A stretch of 64,000 nucleotides of DNA from an uncultured Pseudoalteromonas sp. (lineage in GTDB: Bacteria; Pseudomonadota; Gammaproteobacteria; Enterobacterales; Alteromonadaceae), in contig CANLRB010000001.1 of the NCBI GenBank assembly GCA_947493455.1, forward strand, positions 248,001 through 312,000, given 5' to 3'. The translations under genes were made by a program, and so were the position numbers. Positions 9,279-18,258 of the stretch are shown one piece after another. Position 1 is the stretch's first letter. Each line of letters opens with the position of its first letter. The notes beneath the pieces were generated by a model. It was given only the letters and a program-made list of their open reading frames with translations, searched no databases and was not told the DNA's origin.

Positions 9279-10025
9279 TTAGCGTAAACCATATTGCTTT
9301 AATAAGTCGTCTTTAAGGGTGTAATGACCAAGCTCTGTCATTTTATCGTCAAAATAGTGAATCATATGTGATACTTCTTTGTATTTTGTCGGATCAGGCG
9401 TAAAACCGATATAAATCGGCGCATTTGAAACACAACCTGCTTCTTGATAATGGTGCCAAATACCCTCTTTCATTAACTCATAGCGTGTTGAGTTATAAGT
9501 AAATAAAAAGCTATCAATACGTCCTTTTTCTAGTTTTTTAGCATTTTGCGAGATATAGCGCTCATGGTACGGCTGAAATTGAAACTGATCTAAATGTGAC
9601 GCAACGTAATCATTGAGTTCCTCAATAGACGTATCAATCGCAATGCCGATTTGTTTTCCTTTTAACGATGGCGTGCCAGCGTAGCGCCATGAATTATCTT
9701 TTTTAGTAAAAAAGCACATTGCTTGCTGCCCAACATCATGCGTTGGGTAGCGTAACTGAGGCGCTTCCGCTTTTGCAGGCGACAGTAACGCATGATACTG
9801 CCCTGTGAGTACATTTTTAATAGCACGCGACCAAGGAAAATAGTCAACCTGTATCTGATAGGGCCCATCTTTAAATACTGTATTAACTAATTCAAAAACA
9901 TAGCCAGGGTTGTGAGGTTGCTTGGGGCAAATCTGAGGGCACCAATCAATGGCAGCTATTTTTATTGTTTCCGCTTTGTTTAAAAATGGAATAAATAGAA
10001 GTGCAACAGCAAAAATATACTTCAT
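9279..10025 (-). CDS. periplasmic solute-binding-like protein (SBP family 3 type)
   Basis: The protein has 248 residues with a signal peptide ending at NKAET. The order of elements (IKIAAIDWCPQICP, GYVFELVNTVFKD, YFPWSRAIKNVLTGQYHALLSPAKAE, LKGKQIGIAIDTSIEELNDYV) is that of small SBP_bac_3 proteins common in marine gammaproteobacteria. These usually stand alone without an ABC permease, as here. Two Cys in WCPQICP could form a disulphide. The ligand is unknown. A long hairpin lies in its 5' flank (10091-10136). Confidence 0.8.
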   Translation of the reverse strand: MKYIFAVALLFIPFLNKAETIKIAAIDWCPQICPKQPHNPGYVFELVNTVFKDGPYQIQVDYFPWSRAIKNVLTGQYHALLSPAKAEAPQLRYPTHDVGQQAMCFFTKKDNSWRYAGTPSLKGKQIGIAIDTSIEELNDYVASHLDQFQFQPYHERYISQNAKKLEKGRIDSFLFTYNSTRYELMKEGIWHHYQEAGCVSNAPIYIGFTPDPTKYKEVSHMIHYFDDKMTELGHYTLKDDLLKQYGLR

Positions 10026-10090
10026 TTAATTTCCTAACTTAGTGACTGCATTGGCGCGATTAAGTCGCACTCTTTTTGTTATCGGTTACT

Positions 10091-10136
10091 ACGCCAAAAT
10101 AATTAGAAGCAATTCAATTTCTAACTATTTTGGCGT
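10091..10136. repeat. long imperfect inverted repeat between two leftward genes
   Basis: 18-bp arms (ACGCCAAAATAATTAGAA and its complement, one mismatch) surround a 10-nt loop. Read leftwards there is no T-run after the stem. It could terminate the MBOAT-like gene, act in the leader of the solute-binding gene, or be a small mobile palindrome. Confidence 0.7.
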
Positions 10137-10171
10137 TGTACCTATATACCCCAATTTAATATGACTTTCAA

Positions 10172-10681
10172 TCATGTAATGCTGAGTGTAAATATCAATT
10201 CCATTAAACAATGACTTAAATAAAAGCTACTGCACAAGATAATCAAGTTTATCACGCTGCAAACGATAAAATGCGAATTTGACAGAATATTACTGTAGTG
10301 TTTTGACAATACCGCTATTGCGCCCATTATCATAAACCAAGGAGTAAATATAAAAACGAAGTTCATTTTAATGAGTGACACAGCAACGTCATGCAGTAAA
10401 CCACTCACTGCAAAAGTTAAAATAAGAGCAATAAAACTTGGCAATCGCTTTGATAAGGGTCGCATGATATAGCGACCTAAATAGTATCCCCACACCGGAT
10501 TCCAATATAGCCAAAACTGATAAAATGACGGCGCTCCAAAAGCATTTACAAGCATATTAAACAAAGACGACTTATGCCCTAACTTAACGCCATTTCGTCT
10601 ATATACATATCTCGAAAGACTTATTTTTTGAGTCAAAATTTTATCCTTGCTTTGCAATTCTACAACCCTAGTCAATCCCAC
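10172..10681 (-). CDS. small MBOAT-like membrane acyltransferase-type protein
   Basis: The frame has 169 codons and opens with GTG; no ATG lies near the N-terminus. It has three or four hydrophobic segments. The block FYQFWLYWNPVWGYYLGRY, then LILTFAVSGLLHD with its conserved-looking His, is the MBOAT-type signature (membrane-bound O-acyltransferase; the SGLxH motif). It is far shorter than a full MBOAT (about 400-500 residues), but short proteins of this form appear to be a family of their own, so truncation is not certain. The function and the acceptor are unknown. Confidence 0.65.
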   Translation of the reverse strand: MGLTRVVELQSKDKILTQKISLSRYVYRRNGVKLGHKSSLFNMLVNAFGAPSFYQFWLYWNPVWGYYLGRYIMRPLSKRLPSFIALILTFAVSGLLHDVAVSLIKMNFVFIFTPWFMIMGAIAVLSKHYSNILSNSHFIVCSVINLIILCSSFYLSHCLMELIFTLSIT

Positions 10682-10989
10682 GTTACACAGCTAACACCAT
10701 TTTATCCGACACTGCAATCTTTATAACTTAAGTAATCGAATAACATGAATACAAGTAGAATACTTAAATCAAATGGAACATATTATTAGGTATCCATATA
10801 ACGCATAAATCAGTTGCCTTTGAGATAATTGAGGCGCCATCACTTTAACTGCCATACCCAAAAACTAGAAAAGCCATTACAATTAAAATCGACAACATAT
10901 GTTAGCACTCAAAGACAAAGCCCCATCGGTTAAAGCGCGTATTCGCAAGTTACTAAACTAATACGATGAACTCTAAACGAGCATCATTC
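10682..10989. other. gene-free stretch between the LacI gene end and the MBOAT-like gene
   Basis: About 308 bp. It contains a 20-codon frame (10900-10962, MLALKDKAPSVKARIRKLLN) that could be the tail of a lost gene. I see no terminator hairpin or RNA gene. Confidence 0.5.
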
Positions 10990-11973
10990 TTAAGAGTCCC
11001 GCACAATCAGCTCAACAGGAACTTCGAGGAATTGACCATCACTGCCATTTTGTAAAATTTCACACACCGATTTTGCCACAGCATCCGCATCTATTCGCAC
11101 AGTACTTAACGGTACCTGCATTAACTCTGAATCATCTAAGTCATCAAATCCAATGACGCCAATATGTTGACCTGGGCGCAATCCCGCCACATTTAATTGC
11201 TCTATCACGCCATATGCGACAATGTCGTTAAAACACACAACCCCTTCGATATTTGGCATCGTGGTTAAACAATCAGCCATCGCACTACGGCCACCAAATC
11301 GGTTCGTTGTGCTGTTAAATATATTATTTGATGCCTGATTTGCTTCATTAAGTGCTGTTTGAAAGCCGGCTAAACGCTGGTGATAATCAGAAATTGACGA
11401 ATCGCCGCCAATAAACGCGAGACGCGTTATTCCGCGCGATAGCAATTGTTTGGCAGCAAGGTAGGTTCCTTGTTTATTGCTTGGTAAAACACAAGGTACG
11501 GTGCTTTTCTCAACTTGTCGCATCATGCAAATAACTTGCGTTTGGTCATTTTCAAGCGCGTCAAGCCAATTACTTTTTGTGTTCGGAGCAGGAACAACGA
11601 TAAACGCTCTAATCTTATATTGACTGAGTTCGGCAACTAAATCTGATTGCGTTTTCACACATTCACCTGAATTGACCATCATGCTCATAAAGCCGAGCTT
11701 ACGAACTTGTTTTTCTAGTGCAACTGCCAATTTCGCCGAGTACGGGTTCGTCAAATCATTAATGACAATAGCAATTAAATTAGACGACTTACTGCGCATG
11801 CTGGCGGCTTCACGGTTATATACATAGCCCGTTTGTTCTATGGCGGCTGCCACTTTTTGCTTTGCCTTGTCGCTTGCTTTGTCACTTTGACGTAACACCA
11901 GTGAAACCGTCGACTTTGACACCCCAGCCACCCGCGCCACATCATGCACTGTTACTTTATTACTTTTATTCAT
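10990..11973 (-). CDS. LacI-family repressor of the mannoside operon
   Basis: The protein has 327 residues. The helix-turn-helix and hinge are at the N-terminus (TVHDVARVAGVSKSTVSLV, then NREAASMRSKSSNLIAIVIN). The periplasmic-binding-protein-like effector domain follows, including GVVCFNDIVAYGVIEQL, IGVIGFDDLDDSELMQVPL and the final LIVRDS. It is transcribed away from the GH92 operon. The 44-bp palindrome between the two starts has the CG-centred core usual for LacI operators. I infer repression of that operon and probably of itself, relieved by mannose or a related sugar (phosphate). Confidence 0.93.
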   Translation of the reverse strand: MNKSNKVTVHDVARVAGVSKSTVSLVLRQSDKASDKAKQKVAAAIEQTGYVYNREAASMRSKSSNLIAIVINDLTNPYSAKLAVALEKQVRKLGFMSMMVNSGECVKTQSDLVAELSQYKIRAFIVVPAPNTKSNWLDALENDQTQVICMMRQVEKSTVPCVLPSNKQGTYLAAKQLLSRGITRLAFIGGDSSISDYHQRLAGFQTALNEANQASNNIFNSTTNRFGGRSAMADCLTTMPNIEGVVCFNDIVAYGVIEQLNVAGLRPGQHIGVIGFDDLDDSELMQVPLSTVRIDADAVAKSVCEILQNGSDGQFLEVPVELIVRDS

Positions 11974-12067
11974 TGCTCGTTATTTGCTCATCGCGCTGAA
12001 CCAACTGAACTGTTCGTACCAGCATTTAATTTGATCAATTACCTTGTATTGTACCTAAGCTCATCGT

Positions 12068-12111
12068 ATATTAAAACAAAAATTGGAACGTTCCAATTTT
12101 TGTTTTAATAT
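12068..12111. promoter_or_regulatory. 44-bp perfect palindrome, probable LacI-family operator
   Basis: Every one of 22 base pairs matches its complement across the centre at 12089/12090. The core is TTGGAACGTTCCAA, with the central CG typical of LacI-family sites, flanked on both sides by A/T tracts. It lies 95 bp from the repressor start and 40 bp from the GH92 start, where it would block RNA polymerase. Confidence 0.85.
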
Positions 12112-12150
12112 TTAGTAGCCAAAAAAATAACCAAGCTTATAGGGAGTCTC

Positions 12151-14562
12151 ATGGTAGGTAGCACAACACATTCTCACAGCAAATTAAGATATGCTGTAAG
12201 TTACTTTACGCTTGGCCTTACTGCGCTTTTAGTTAGCCAACAATCGCTCGCCCAAACTCAATATGTTGACCCATTTATCGGCACTGGCGGTGACGGTCAT
12301 ACGTTTCCAGGCGCTGTGGTCCCCTTTGGTATGGTGCAATTAAGCCCAGATACAGATAGTTTAAAACGCGGTATTGACCCTCAACATGAGATCTATAAAC
12401 GCTGTGCTGGCTACCACTACGACGACGCCAGCATCGTGGGCTTTTCACACACACATTTTAGCGGCACAGGTCACTCAGACTTAGGTGATCTGCTCATTAT
12501 GCCAATCACAGGTGATGTTAAACTTCAGCCCGGAACGAAAGAAAACCCCGATTCTGGCTACCGTTCGCGTTTTAATCATGACAATGAAAGTGCTAAACCC
12601 GGTTACTACCAAGTTCATTTATCTGATTATCAAATCCAAGCTGAACTGACAGCAACAGCGCGTGCTGGCATGCATCAATATACTTATCAGCAGCATAATC
12701 AAGGTAGCGTGCTACTCGATCTCACTCACAGTATTTACAACTTTGATAACAAAGTGATTTGGAGTGATATTCGCGCTATTAACGACACCACACTCGTCGC
12801 ATATCGTGCCACCAATGGCTGGGCCAATAATCGCCAAATGTATTTTGCGATTGAGTTTTCAAAACCCTTCACATCACTGGATTTACATAATCTCGATAAT
12901 CAACGATATCGCTGTAATGGGTGTCTCGATGTTGGCGCTAAAACCAAACCCTCTACAATACGTAACGACAAAATCAAAACAACAGCAGGAAAAGCAATTA
13001 AAGCTGTTGTTCATTTTGACAATTTAAAAAACAATCCACTCAAAATAAAAGTCGGCATATCGGCCGTGAGTAAGTCCAATGCACTGGAAAACTTAAAAGC
13101 TGAAATTCCTGACTGGGACTTTGCTAACGTTGTGGCAAATGCCGACAAAGCTTGGCAACACTCTCTCAGCAAATTTGAAGTCAGCGGTAACTTGTCACAA
13201 AAGCGTCAATTTTACACAGCGCTCTACCACGCATTGCAAGCCCCATCAATCTATCAAGACGTCAACGGCGAATACCGCGGCATTGATGGTGAAATTCATC
13301 GCGCAAGCACACATACCCACTACACGCTATTTTCATTGTGGGATACTTATCGTGCACTGCATCCCCTACTGACTTACATTGAACCAGATAAAACCAATGA
13401 CATGGTCGCATCAATGCTCGACCACTATACGCAAAGCTGGGACAAGATTTTGCCGATTTGGTCATTTCAAGGCCATGAAACCTGGACTATGATAGGCTAT
13501 CACGCGGTCTCAGTCATTGCAGACGCCTACTTAAAAGGGCTTAACGATTTTGATGTCGCACTTGCAAAAGAAGCGATTATTGCAACTGCCAACCATAAAA
13601 ACTACGACGCAATTCCAGAGTATATTCAATACGGCTATGTGCCGATGGATGTGCTGCCTGAATCCGTCTCTATCACTTTAGAGTATGCGTACGATGATTT
13701 TACAATCGGCCAGTTTTTAACTGCGCTCGGCGATACAAAAACGGCAGCAGATTATTACCAACGAGCTCATAACTATCGTCATGTTTACGACCAAAACGTA
13801 AACTTTATGCGCGGGTTGACTCGTGATGGAAAATGGAACCCTGAATTCGATCCACAAGAAGCAAAATACATGGGGCCATTTACCGAAGGCAACAGCTTTC
13901 AATATACCTTTTATGTGCCGCATGATGTGCAAGGGCTTATCAATCTAATGCAGGGCGATGATGCATTTGTCACTCGCCTTGACGACCTGTTTGAGACGCC
14001 GTTATCTCACGAAAAAATAAAAGAGCATGAAGATATAGCAGGCCTCATTGGCCAGTATGCTCATGGTAACGAGCCGAGTCACCATATCGCCTATTTGTAT
14101 AATTATGCAGGTCAACCGTGGCGCACGCAGGAACGTATTCGTCAAATAATGGATACATTGGCATCGGATAAGCCAGACGGACTCGCCGGCAATGACGATG
14201 TCGGTCAGATGTCTGCCTGGTATATTTTCTCAGCGATGGGCTTTTACCCAGTCGCCCCAGGCGATCTTGCTTACCCGATTGGTGCACCGCAGTTACCGAG
14301 TATTTCAATGCAACTTGCAAATGGCAAACAGTTTAAAGTCACAACAGAACACTTAAGCCAAACCAACAAATACGTTCAATCTGTCACCCTCAATGGTCAA
14401 GCACTTGAGCGCAGCTATGTGCGCCATCAAGACATAATTCAAGGTGGCAGACTCCATTTTGTGATGAGCGATAAACCGAACAAAACGTGGGCGCGAGCAA
14501 TGTCGCAGCGTCCGCCATCAATGAGCAATCAACTCAATTCAAATAAACTTACTAAACGTTAA
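12151..14562 (+). CDS. GH92 exo-alpha-mannosidase
   Basis: The protein has 803 residues with a signal peptide (TLGLTALLVSQQSLAQT). The N-terminal beta-sandwich starts with YVDPFIGTGGDGHTFPGAV and VPFGMVQLSPDT, the hallmark of GH92. The (alpha/alpha)6 barrel follows with GNEPSHHIAYLYNYAG and GNDDVGQMSAWYIFSAMGF. The two neighbouring Asp of GNDD fall in the part of the family that supplies the catalytic base. GH92 enzymes are calcium-dependent inverting alpha-mannosidases acting on N-glycans and mannans from the non-reducing end. GGGAG precedes the ATG. It is the first gene of a five-gene operon. Confidence 0.93.
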   Translation: MVGSTTHSHSKLRYAVSYFTLGLTALLVSQQSLAQTQYVDPFIGTGGDGHTFPGAVVPFGMVQLSPDTDSLKRGIDPQHEIYKRCAGYHYDDASIVGFSHTHFSGTGHSDLGDLLIMPITGDVKLQPGTKENPDSGYRSRFNHDNESAKPGYYQVHLSDYQIQAELTATARAGMHQYTYQQHNQGSVLLDLTHSIYNFDNKVIWSDIRAINDTTLVAYRATNGWANNRQMYFAIEFSKPFTSLDLHNLDNQRYRCNGCLDVGAKTKPSTIRNDKIKTTAGKAIKAVVHFDNLKNNPLKIKVGISAVSKSNALENLKAEIPDWDFANVVANADKAWQHSLSKFEVSGNLSQKRQFYTALYHALQAPSIYQDVNGEYRGIDGEIHRASTHTHYTLFSLWDTYRALHPLLTYIEPDKTNDMVASMLDHYTQSWDKILPIWSFQGHETWTMIGYHAVSVIADAYLKGLNDFDVALAKEAIIATANHKNYDAIPEYIQYGYVPMDVLPESVSITLEYAYDDFTIGQFLTALGDTKTAADYYQRAHNYRHVYDQNVNFMRGLTRDGKWNPEFDPQEAKYMGPFTEGNSFQYTFYVPHDVQGLINLMQGDDAFVTRLDDLFETPLSHEKIKEHEDIAGLIGQYAHGNEPSHHIAYLYNYAGQPWRTQERIRQIMDTLASDKPDGLAGNDDVGQMSAWYIFSAMGFYPVAPGDLAYPIGAPQLPSISMQLANGKQFKVTTEHLSQTNKYVQSVTLNGQALERSYVRHQDIIQGGRLHFVMSDKPNKTWARAMSQRPPSMSNQLNSNKLTKR

Positions 14563-14566
14563 TCTC

Positions 14567-17062
14567 ATGATAAAAACTAAAACAATCAAAAGTCTGTTAG
14601 TCGCATTACCCTTTGTTGGTATGACTGCATGCAGCCAAAAGGTCACCACACCCGCCGATGAACATTCGCCTGCGGCCAGCTATGTGACCAATCCAACCCA
14701 TTATGTGAACCCTTTTATTGGCACCAAAGGACCCTTTAATCACCGTCAAGCAGCCAATGTGGTACCGGGTGCGGTATTGCCCTACGGCATGTTTAATTTC
14801 GGCCCTGAGCATGCGTACACACCAGAACTACTCGAAGAAAGCGAGGGCATTAAAAAGCGCGTGATGCTAGATAATGTGCGTATTCCCGTATCACCCGGTG
14901 GCTACAATTGGCAAGCAACACGTTTAAAAGGATTTTCGTTTACACGTCTATCTGGGACTGGTTGTTTAGGTGCATCGGGCGATATTCCCGTATTACCATT
15001 TAATCAAGCTATGACGCACTCCCCCGCCAGCGACAAAATAAATGCTTATTATGGTGCTAATTTCAGCCATGACAATGAGCGTGCACAACCGGGTTATTAT
15101 CAAGTTGCACTAGATTCAGGGATCAATGTTGAACTTACCAGCACCTTGCGTACCGGTTTAGCACGTTTTACGTTTAACGATGTTGAGAATGCGAAGCTCA
15201 TTTTCCGCACCGCCTATTCCCAACTTGGCAGCGGCGCTGCATTTACCGAGGTTGATTTAGACAAAGGTGAAATTAGCGGTTATGTAACCAGTGGCAACTT
15301 TTGTGGTTACCTTGGCGAGTACAATCGCAGAGACTATTATACGTTACACTTTGTTGCCAAACTTGATGCGACCATAAAAGGTTCAGGTGCATACCAAGAT
15401 GACACGCTCACCCCAGGCGCAACACAAAGTGAAGGTGGTATGGGCTATGGCGACACAGGCGTGCCAAACTGGGGCAAAGGTTCGGGGCTTTGGGTTGATC
15501 TCGCACTTGAACCAAAACAAACCGTGACGATGCAGGTTGGTATCTCGTACGTGAGTCTCGACAATGCAAGGGAGAACCTGCGTGTTGAACAGCAAGCTCA
15601 AACGTTTACACAACTGCGTAAAAAAGCCGACACAGCTTGGCATGAATCACTCTCTCGAGTAAAGGTGCAAAGCGACAATAAAGATTTGCTTACCACATTT
15701 TATACAGCGCTATTTCATAGTCAATTTCACCCAAATATCTTTAGTGACGTAAATGGTGAATACACTGGTTTTGACCAAAAAACCCATCGTATTAGCGCTT
15801 CACAAAGTGCGCAATATGCCAACTTTTCTGGGTGGGACGTATATCGCTCACAATTGCAGTTAATCAGCCTGACACACCCTAAAGTGGCAAGCGATATCGC
15901 GCAATCACTTTATAATCAAGCCAACCAATACAACGGAGTATGGGATCGCTGGACTCATAACTCTGGCCCAACGGGTGTCATGAGTGGCGACCCCTCGACT
16001 ATCGCAATTGCTAACTTTGTCGCTTTTGGCGCGACTGATTTTGATATCAAAGGTGCCTACTCCTCACTCTATAAAGCAGCAACAGTACCAACCGAGTACG
16101 ACCTCAGCAATATTGGCTGTCCGGTATTTTGTCGTGGCCAAAAACCATCTCTTGATCAATGGAAAAACTTAAATTATTTGTCAGATCAATCCAATTCATG
16201 GGAAGGGGCGAGTGAAACATTAGAGCAAGTCTCAGCAGATTTCGCTCTGGCGCAGCTGGCAAAACATCTTGGCAATGACTCAGCGCATAACGAAATGTTA
16301 GCGCGTTCAAGTTATTGGAAAAACTTATATAATCCCGCGGCGACCAAAGAGCACGGTTACATACAAGGTCGTAATCAAGACGGCAGTTGGAAAGACAAAT
16401 TTGACCCTTTCAGCGGTCATCTCTTCGTTGAAGGCAGTCCCGCACAATACCTTTGGATGTTACCTTTTGACGGCGCAGGTTTGAACACCTTACTTGGTGG
16501 CGATGAGTCTATGTCGAAACGTCTCGATAACCACTTTCACAAACCAAATGGGGATTGGGTATTATTTAGAGATTCGGCGCAATATGCTGATGTATCAAAC
16601 CAACCGTCAATCGCTACGCCATGGATGTACTTGTTTACAGGCGATGCATATAAAACACAAGCGACTGTGCGTGAAACCATGAAACAACTTTGGCACAATT
16701 CAGTATCGGGTATTCCAGGGCAAGATGATCTTGGCCAAATGTCATCTTGGTATGTGTTTTCGGCACTCGGACTCTACCCACTCTATCCGGGCAAAGCTGA
16801 CTTGGTGCTTTCAAGCCCAGCATTTAGCGCAGCCAAAATCGGTAACCTAACCATCACAGCTGATAATGCAAGTGAACAACATATTTATATCGACGCACTT
16901 AAGCAAAACGGCAACGTCAGTCAACAATCGTGGATTAATAGTGATTATATTTCATCGCCCGTACACCTTGATTTTAAACTCAGTACGACGCCAAATCGAA
17001 AATTCGGTCAACAACCGAGTCATCGTCCACCGTCCTACTCTATTGAAGGAAATGACTCATGA
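14567..17062 (+). CDS. GH92-family alpha-mannosidase lipoprotein (second copy)
   Basis: The protein has 831 residues. The leader ends in GMTAC with Cys at residue 22, so it is a lipoprotein, unlike the first GH92 enzyme. Landmarks are YVNPFIGTKGPF, GAVLPYGMFNFGPEH, FSFTRLSGTGCLGASGDIP and GIPGQDDLGQMSSWYVFSALGLYP. It has lost the GNEPSHH version of the mid-barrel motif (here NQPSIATPWMYLF), which suggests a different linkage or glycan specificity from its neighbour. The two genes are separated by 4 bp and are divergent paralogues, not a recent duplication. Its stop overlaps the permease start (ATGA). Confidence 0.9.
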   Translation: MIKTKTIKSLLVALPFVGMTACSQKVTTPADEHSPAASYVTNPTHYVNPFIGTKGPFNHRQAANVVPGAVLPYGMFNFGPEHAYTPELLEESEGIKKRVMLDNVRIPVSPGGYNWQATRLKGFSFTRLSGTGCLGASGDIPVLPFNQAMTHSPASDKINAYYGANFSHDNERAQPGYYQVALDSGINVELTSTLRTGLARFTFNDVENAKLIFRTAYSQLGSGAAFTEVDLDKGEISGYVTSGNFCGYLGEYNRRDYYTLHFVAKLDATIKGSGAYQDDTLTPGATQSEGGMGYGDTGVPNWGKGSGLWVDLALEPKQTVTMQVGISYVSLDNARENLRVEQQAQTFTQLRKKADTAWHESLSRVKVQSDNKDLLTTFYTALFHSQFHPNIFSDVNGEYTGFDQKTHRISASQSAQYANFSGWDVYRSQLQLISLTHPKVASDIAQSLYNQANQYNGVWDRWTHNSGPTGVMSGDPSTIAIANFVAFGATDFDIKGAYSSLYKAATVPTEYDLSNIGCPVFCRGQKPSLDQWKNLNYLSDQSNSWEGASETLEQVSADFALAQLAKHLGNDSAHNEMLARSSYWKNLYNPAATKEHGYIQGRNQDGSWKDKFDPFSGHLFVEGSPAQYLWMLPFDGAGLNTLLGGDESMSKRLDNHFHKPNGDWVLFRDSAQYADVSNQPSIATPWMYLFTGDAYKTQATVRETMKQLWHNSVSGIPGQDDLGQMSSWYVFSALGLYPLYPGKADLVLSSPAFSAAKIGNLTITADNASEQHIYIDALKQNGNVSQQSWINSDYISSPVHLDFKLSTTPNRKFGQQPSHRPPSYSIEGNDS

Positions 17063-18258
17063 GCCGCATTTTACCGCAGCAGCGAGCGCTTTATGTGATG
17101 ACGAGCCTCTTTTTTATATGGGGTTTTATAACAGCACTCAACGATATATTGATCCCGCATTTAAAAGCGGAGTTCTCACTCAGTTATAGCCAAGCAATGC
17201 TCGTTCAATTTTGCTTCTTTGGCGCCTATTTTATTGTCTCGCCCCTAGCAGGGCGCGTCATCGCGAAGCTCGGCTACATTAAAGGTGCTTATTTAGGCCT
17301 TGCTACACTTGCTTGCGGGTGCTTATTATTTATTCCTGCCGCCAATATCAAAGCATATTGGCTCTTTTTAGCTGCACTGTTTGTGCTTGCAGCGGGGATC
17401 ACCGTATTACAAGTCGCAGCAAATCCTTATATTGCCTGCCTTGGCGAACAAAAACACGCTGCTAGCCGGCTTAATTTGGCACAGGCCATTAACTCATTAG
17501 GTCATACTCTCGGCCCTGTATTTGGCGCGGCATTAATTTTAGGTGCTGTCACCACAACGAGCGCAGATCAAGTTAAACTGCCTTATTTGATCATTGCCAT
17601 CAGCGCGATTATGGTAGCGGTATTGCTTAAACTCACCCGCCTGCCAGAGATTGAGGTACAAGCTCAAGCCAAAAGTACGGGTTCTATTTGGCAACAAAAG
17701 CAATTACTTTGGGGCGCACTTGCGATCTTCTTATACGTTGGGGCTGAAGTATCAATTGGGAGTTTTTTAGTTAACTACTTTGAGCAACCCGACATTGGCG
17801 GCTTAACAACAGCACAGGCCGGTCATTTAGTTGCCTACTATTGGGGTGGCGCAATGGTCGGTCGCTTTATCGGTGCAGCATTGATGCGTTATTTCGCCCC
17901 GTTTATGGTACTCGGGTTTAATGCGCTAATCGTGTGTTTGTTACTGATTACCACTGTCACCACAACCGGTCATGTGGCCATGATAAGCGTGCTCCTAGTT
18001 GGCTTTTTTAATTCCATTATGTTCCCGACTATTTTTGCGCTCGCGATTAAAGGACTTGGAACACTGACAGCTAAAGGCTCAGGGTTATTGTGCCAAGCAA
18101 TTGTCGGCGGCGCCCTTTTTCCGCTACTACAAGCCTTCGTTGCAGATCACTTATCATTACAAGTCAGCTTTTTGGTACCTATCGTGGCGTATGTTTACAT
18201 TTTATTTTTCGCTCTTAAACAACGCCGAGGCGAACAATCGAATGAGGCCATTGCATGA
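17059..18258 (+). CDS. FucP/GluP-type MFS sugar permease, probable mannose transporter
   Basis: The protein has 399 residues and about 12 hydrophobic helices. The N-terminus MTSLFFIWGFITALNDILIP and the block LQVAANPYIACLG are characteristic of the FucP (fucose/glucose/galactose:H+ symporter) branch of the MFS. The ATG overlaps the stop of the GH92 gene upstream by 4 bp, and the stop overlaps the kinase start, so the three proteins are translationally coupled. The cargo is inferred from the operon to be mannose released by the mannosidases. Confidence 0.9.
   Translation: MSRILPQQRALYVMTSLFFIWGFITALNDILIPHLKAEFSLSYSQAMLVQFCFFGAYFIVSPLAGRVIAKLGYIKGAYLGLATLACGCLLFIPAANIKAYWLFLAALFVLAAGITVLQVAANPYIACLGEQKHAASRLNLAQAINSLGHTLGPVFGAALILGAVTTTSADQVKLPYLIIAISAIMVAVLLKLTRLPEIEVQAQAKSTGSIWQQKQLLWGALAIFLYVGAEVSIGSFLVNYFEQPDIGGLTTAQAGHLVAYYWGGAMVGRFIGAALMRYFAPFMVLGFNALIVCLLLITTVTTTGHVAMISVLLVGFFNSIMFPTIFALAIKGLGTLTAKGSGLLCQAIVGGALFPLLQAFVADHLSLQVSFLVPIVAYVYILFFALKQRRGEQSNEAIA

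Noticed and set aside
10900-10962. 20-codon peptide MLALKDKAPSVKARIRKLLN
   Set aside because: Too short, no Shine-Dalgarno, a stop codon five codons upstream; perhaps a gene remnant, but nothing confirms it.
12068-12111. The 44-bp palindrome as a transcription terminator
   Set aside because: It lies between two divergent start codons, where no transcript ends are expected, and its core is LacI-operator-like.
14045-14320. Antisense frame within the first GH92 gene
   Set aside because: A shadow of a well-supported mannosidase gene; no family features.
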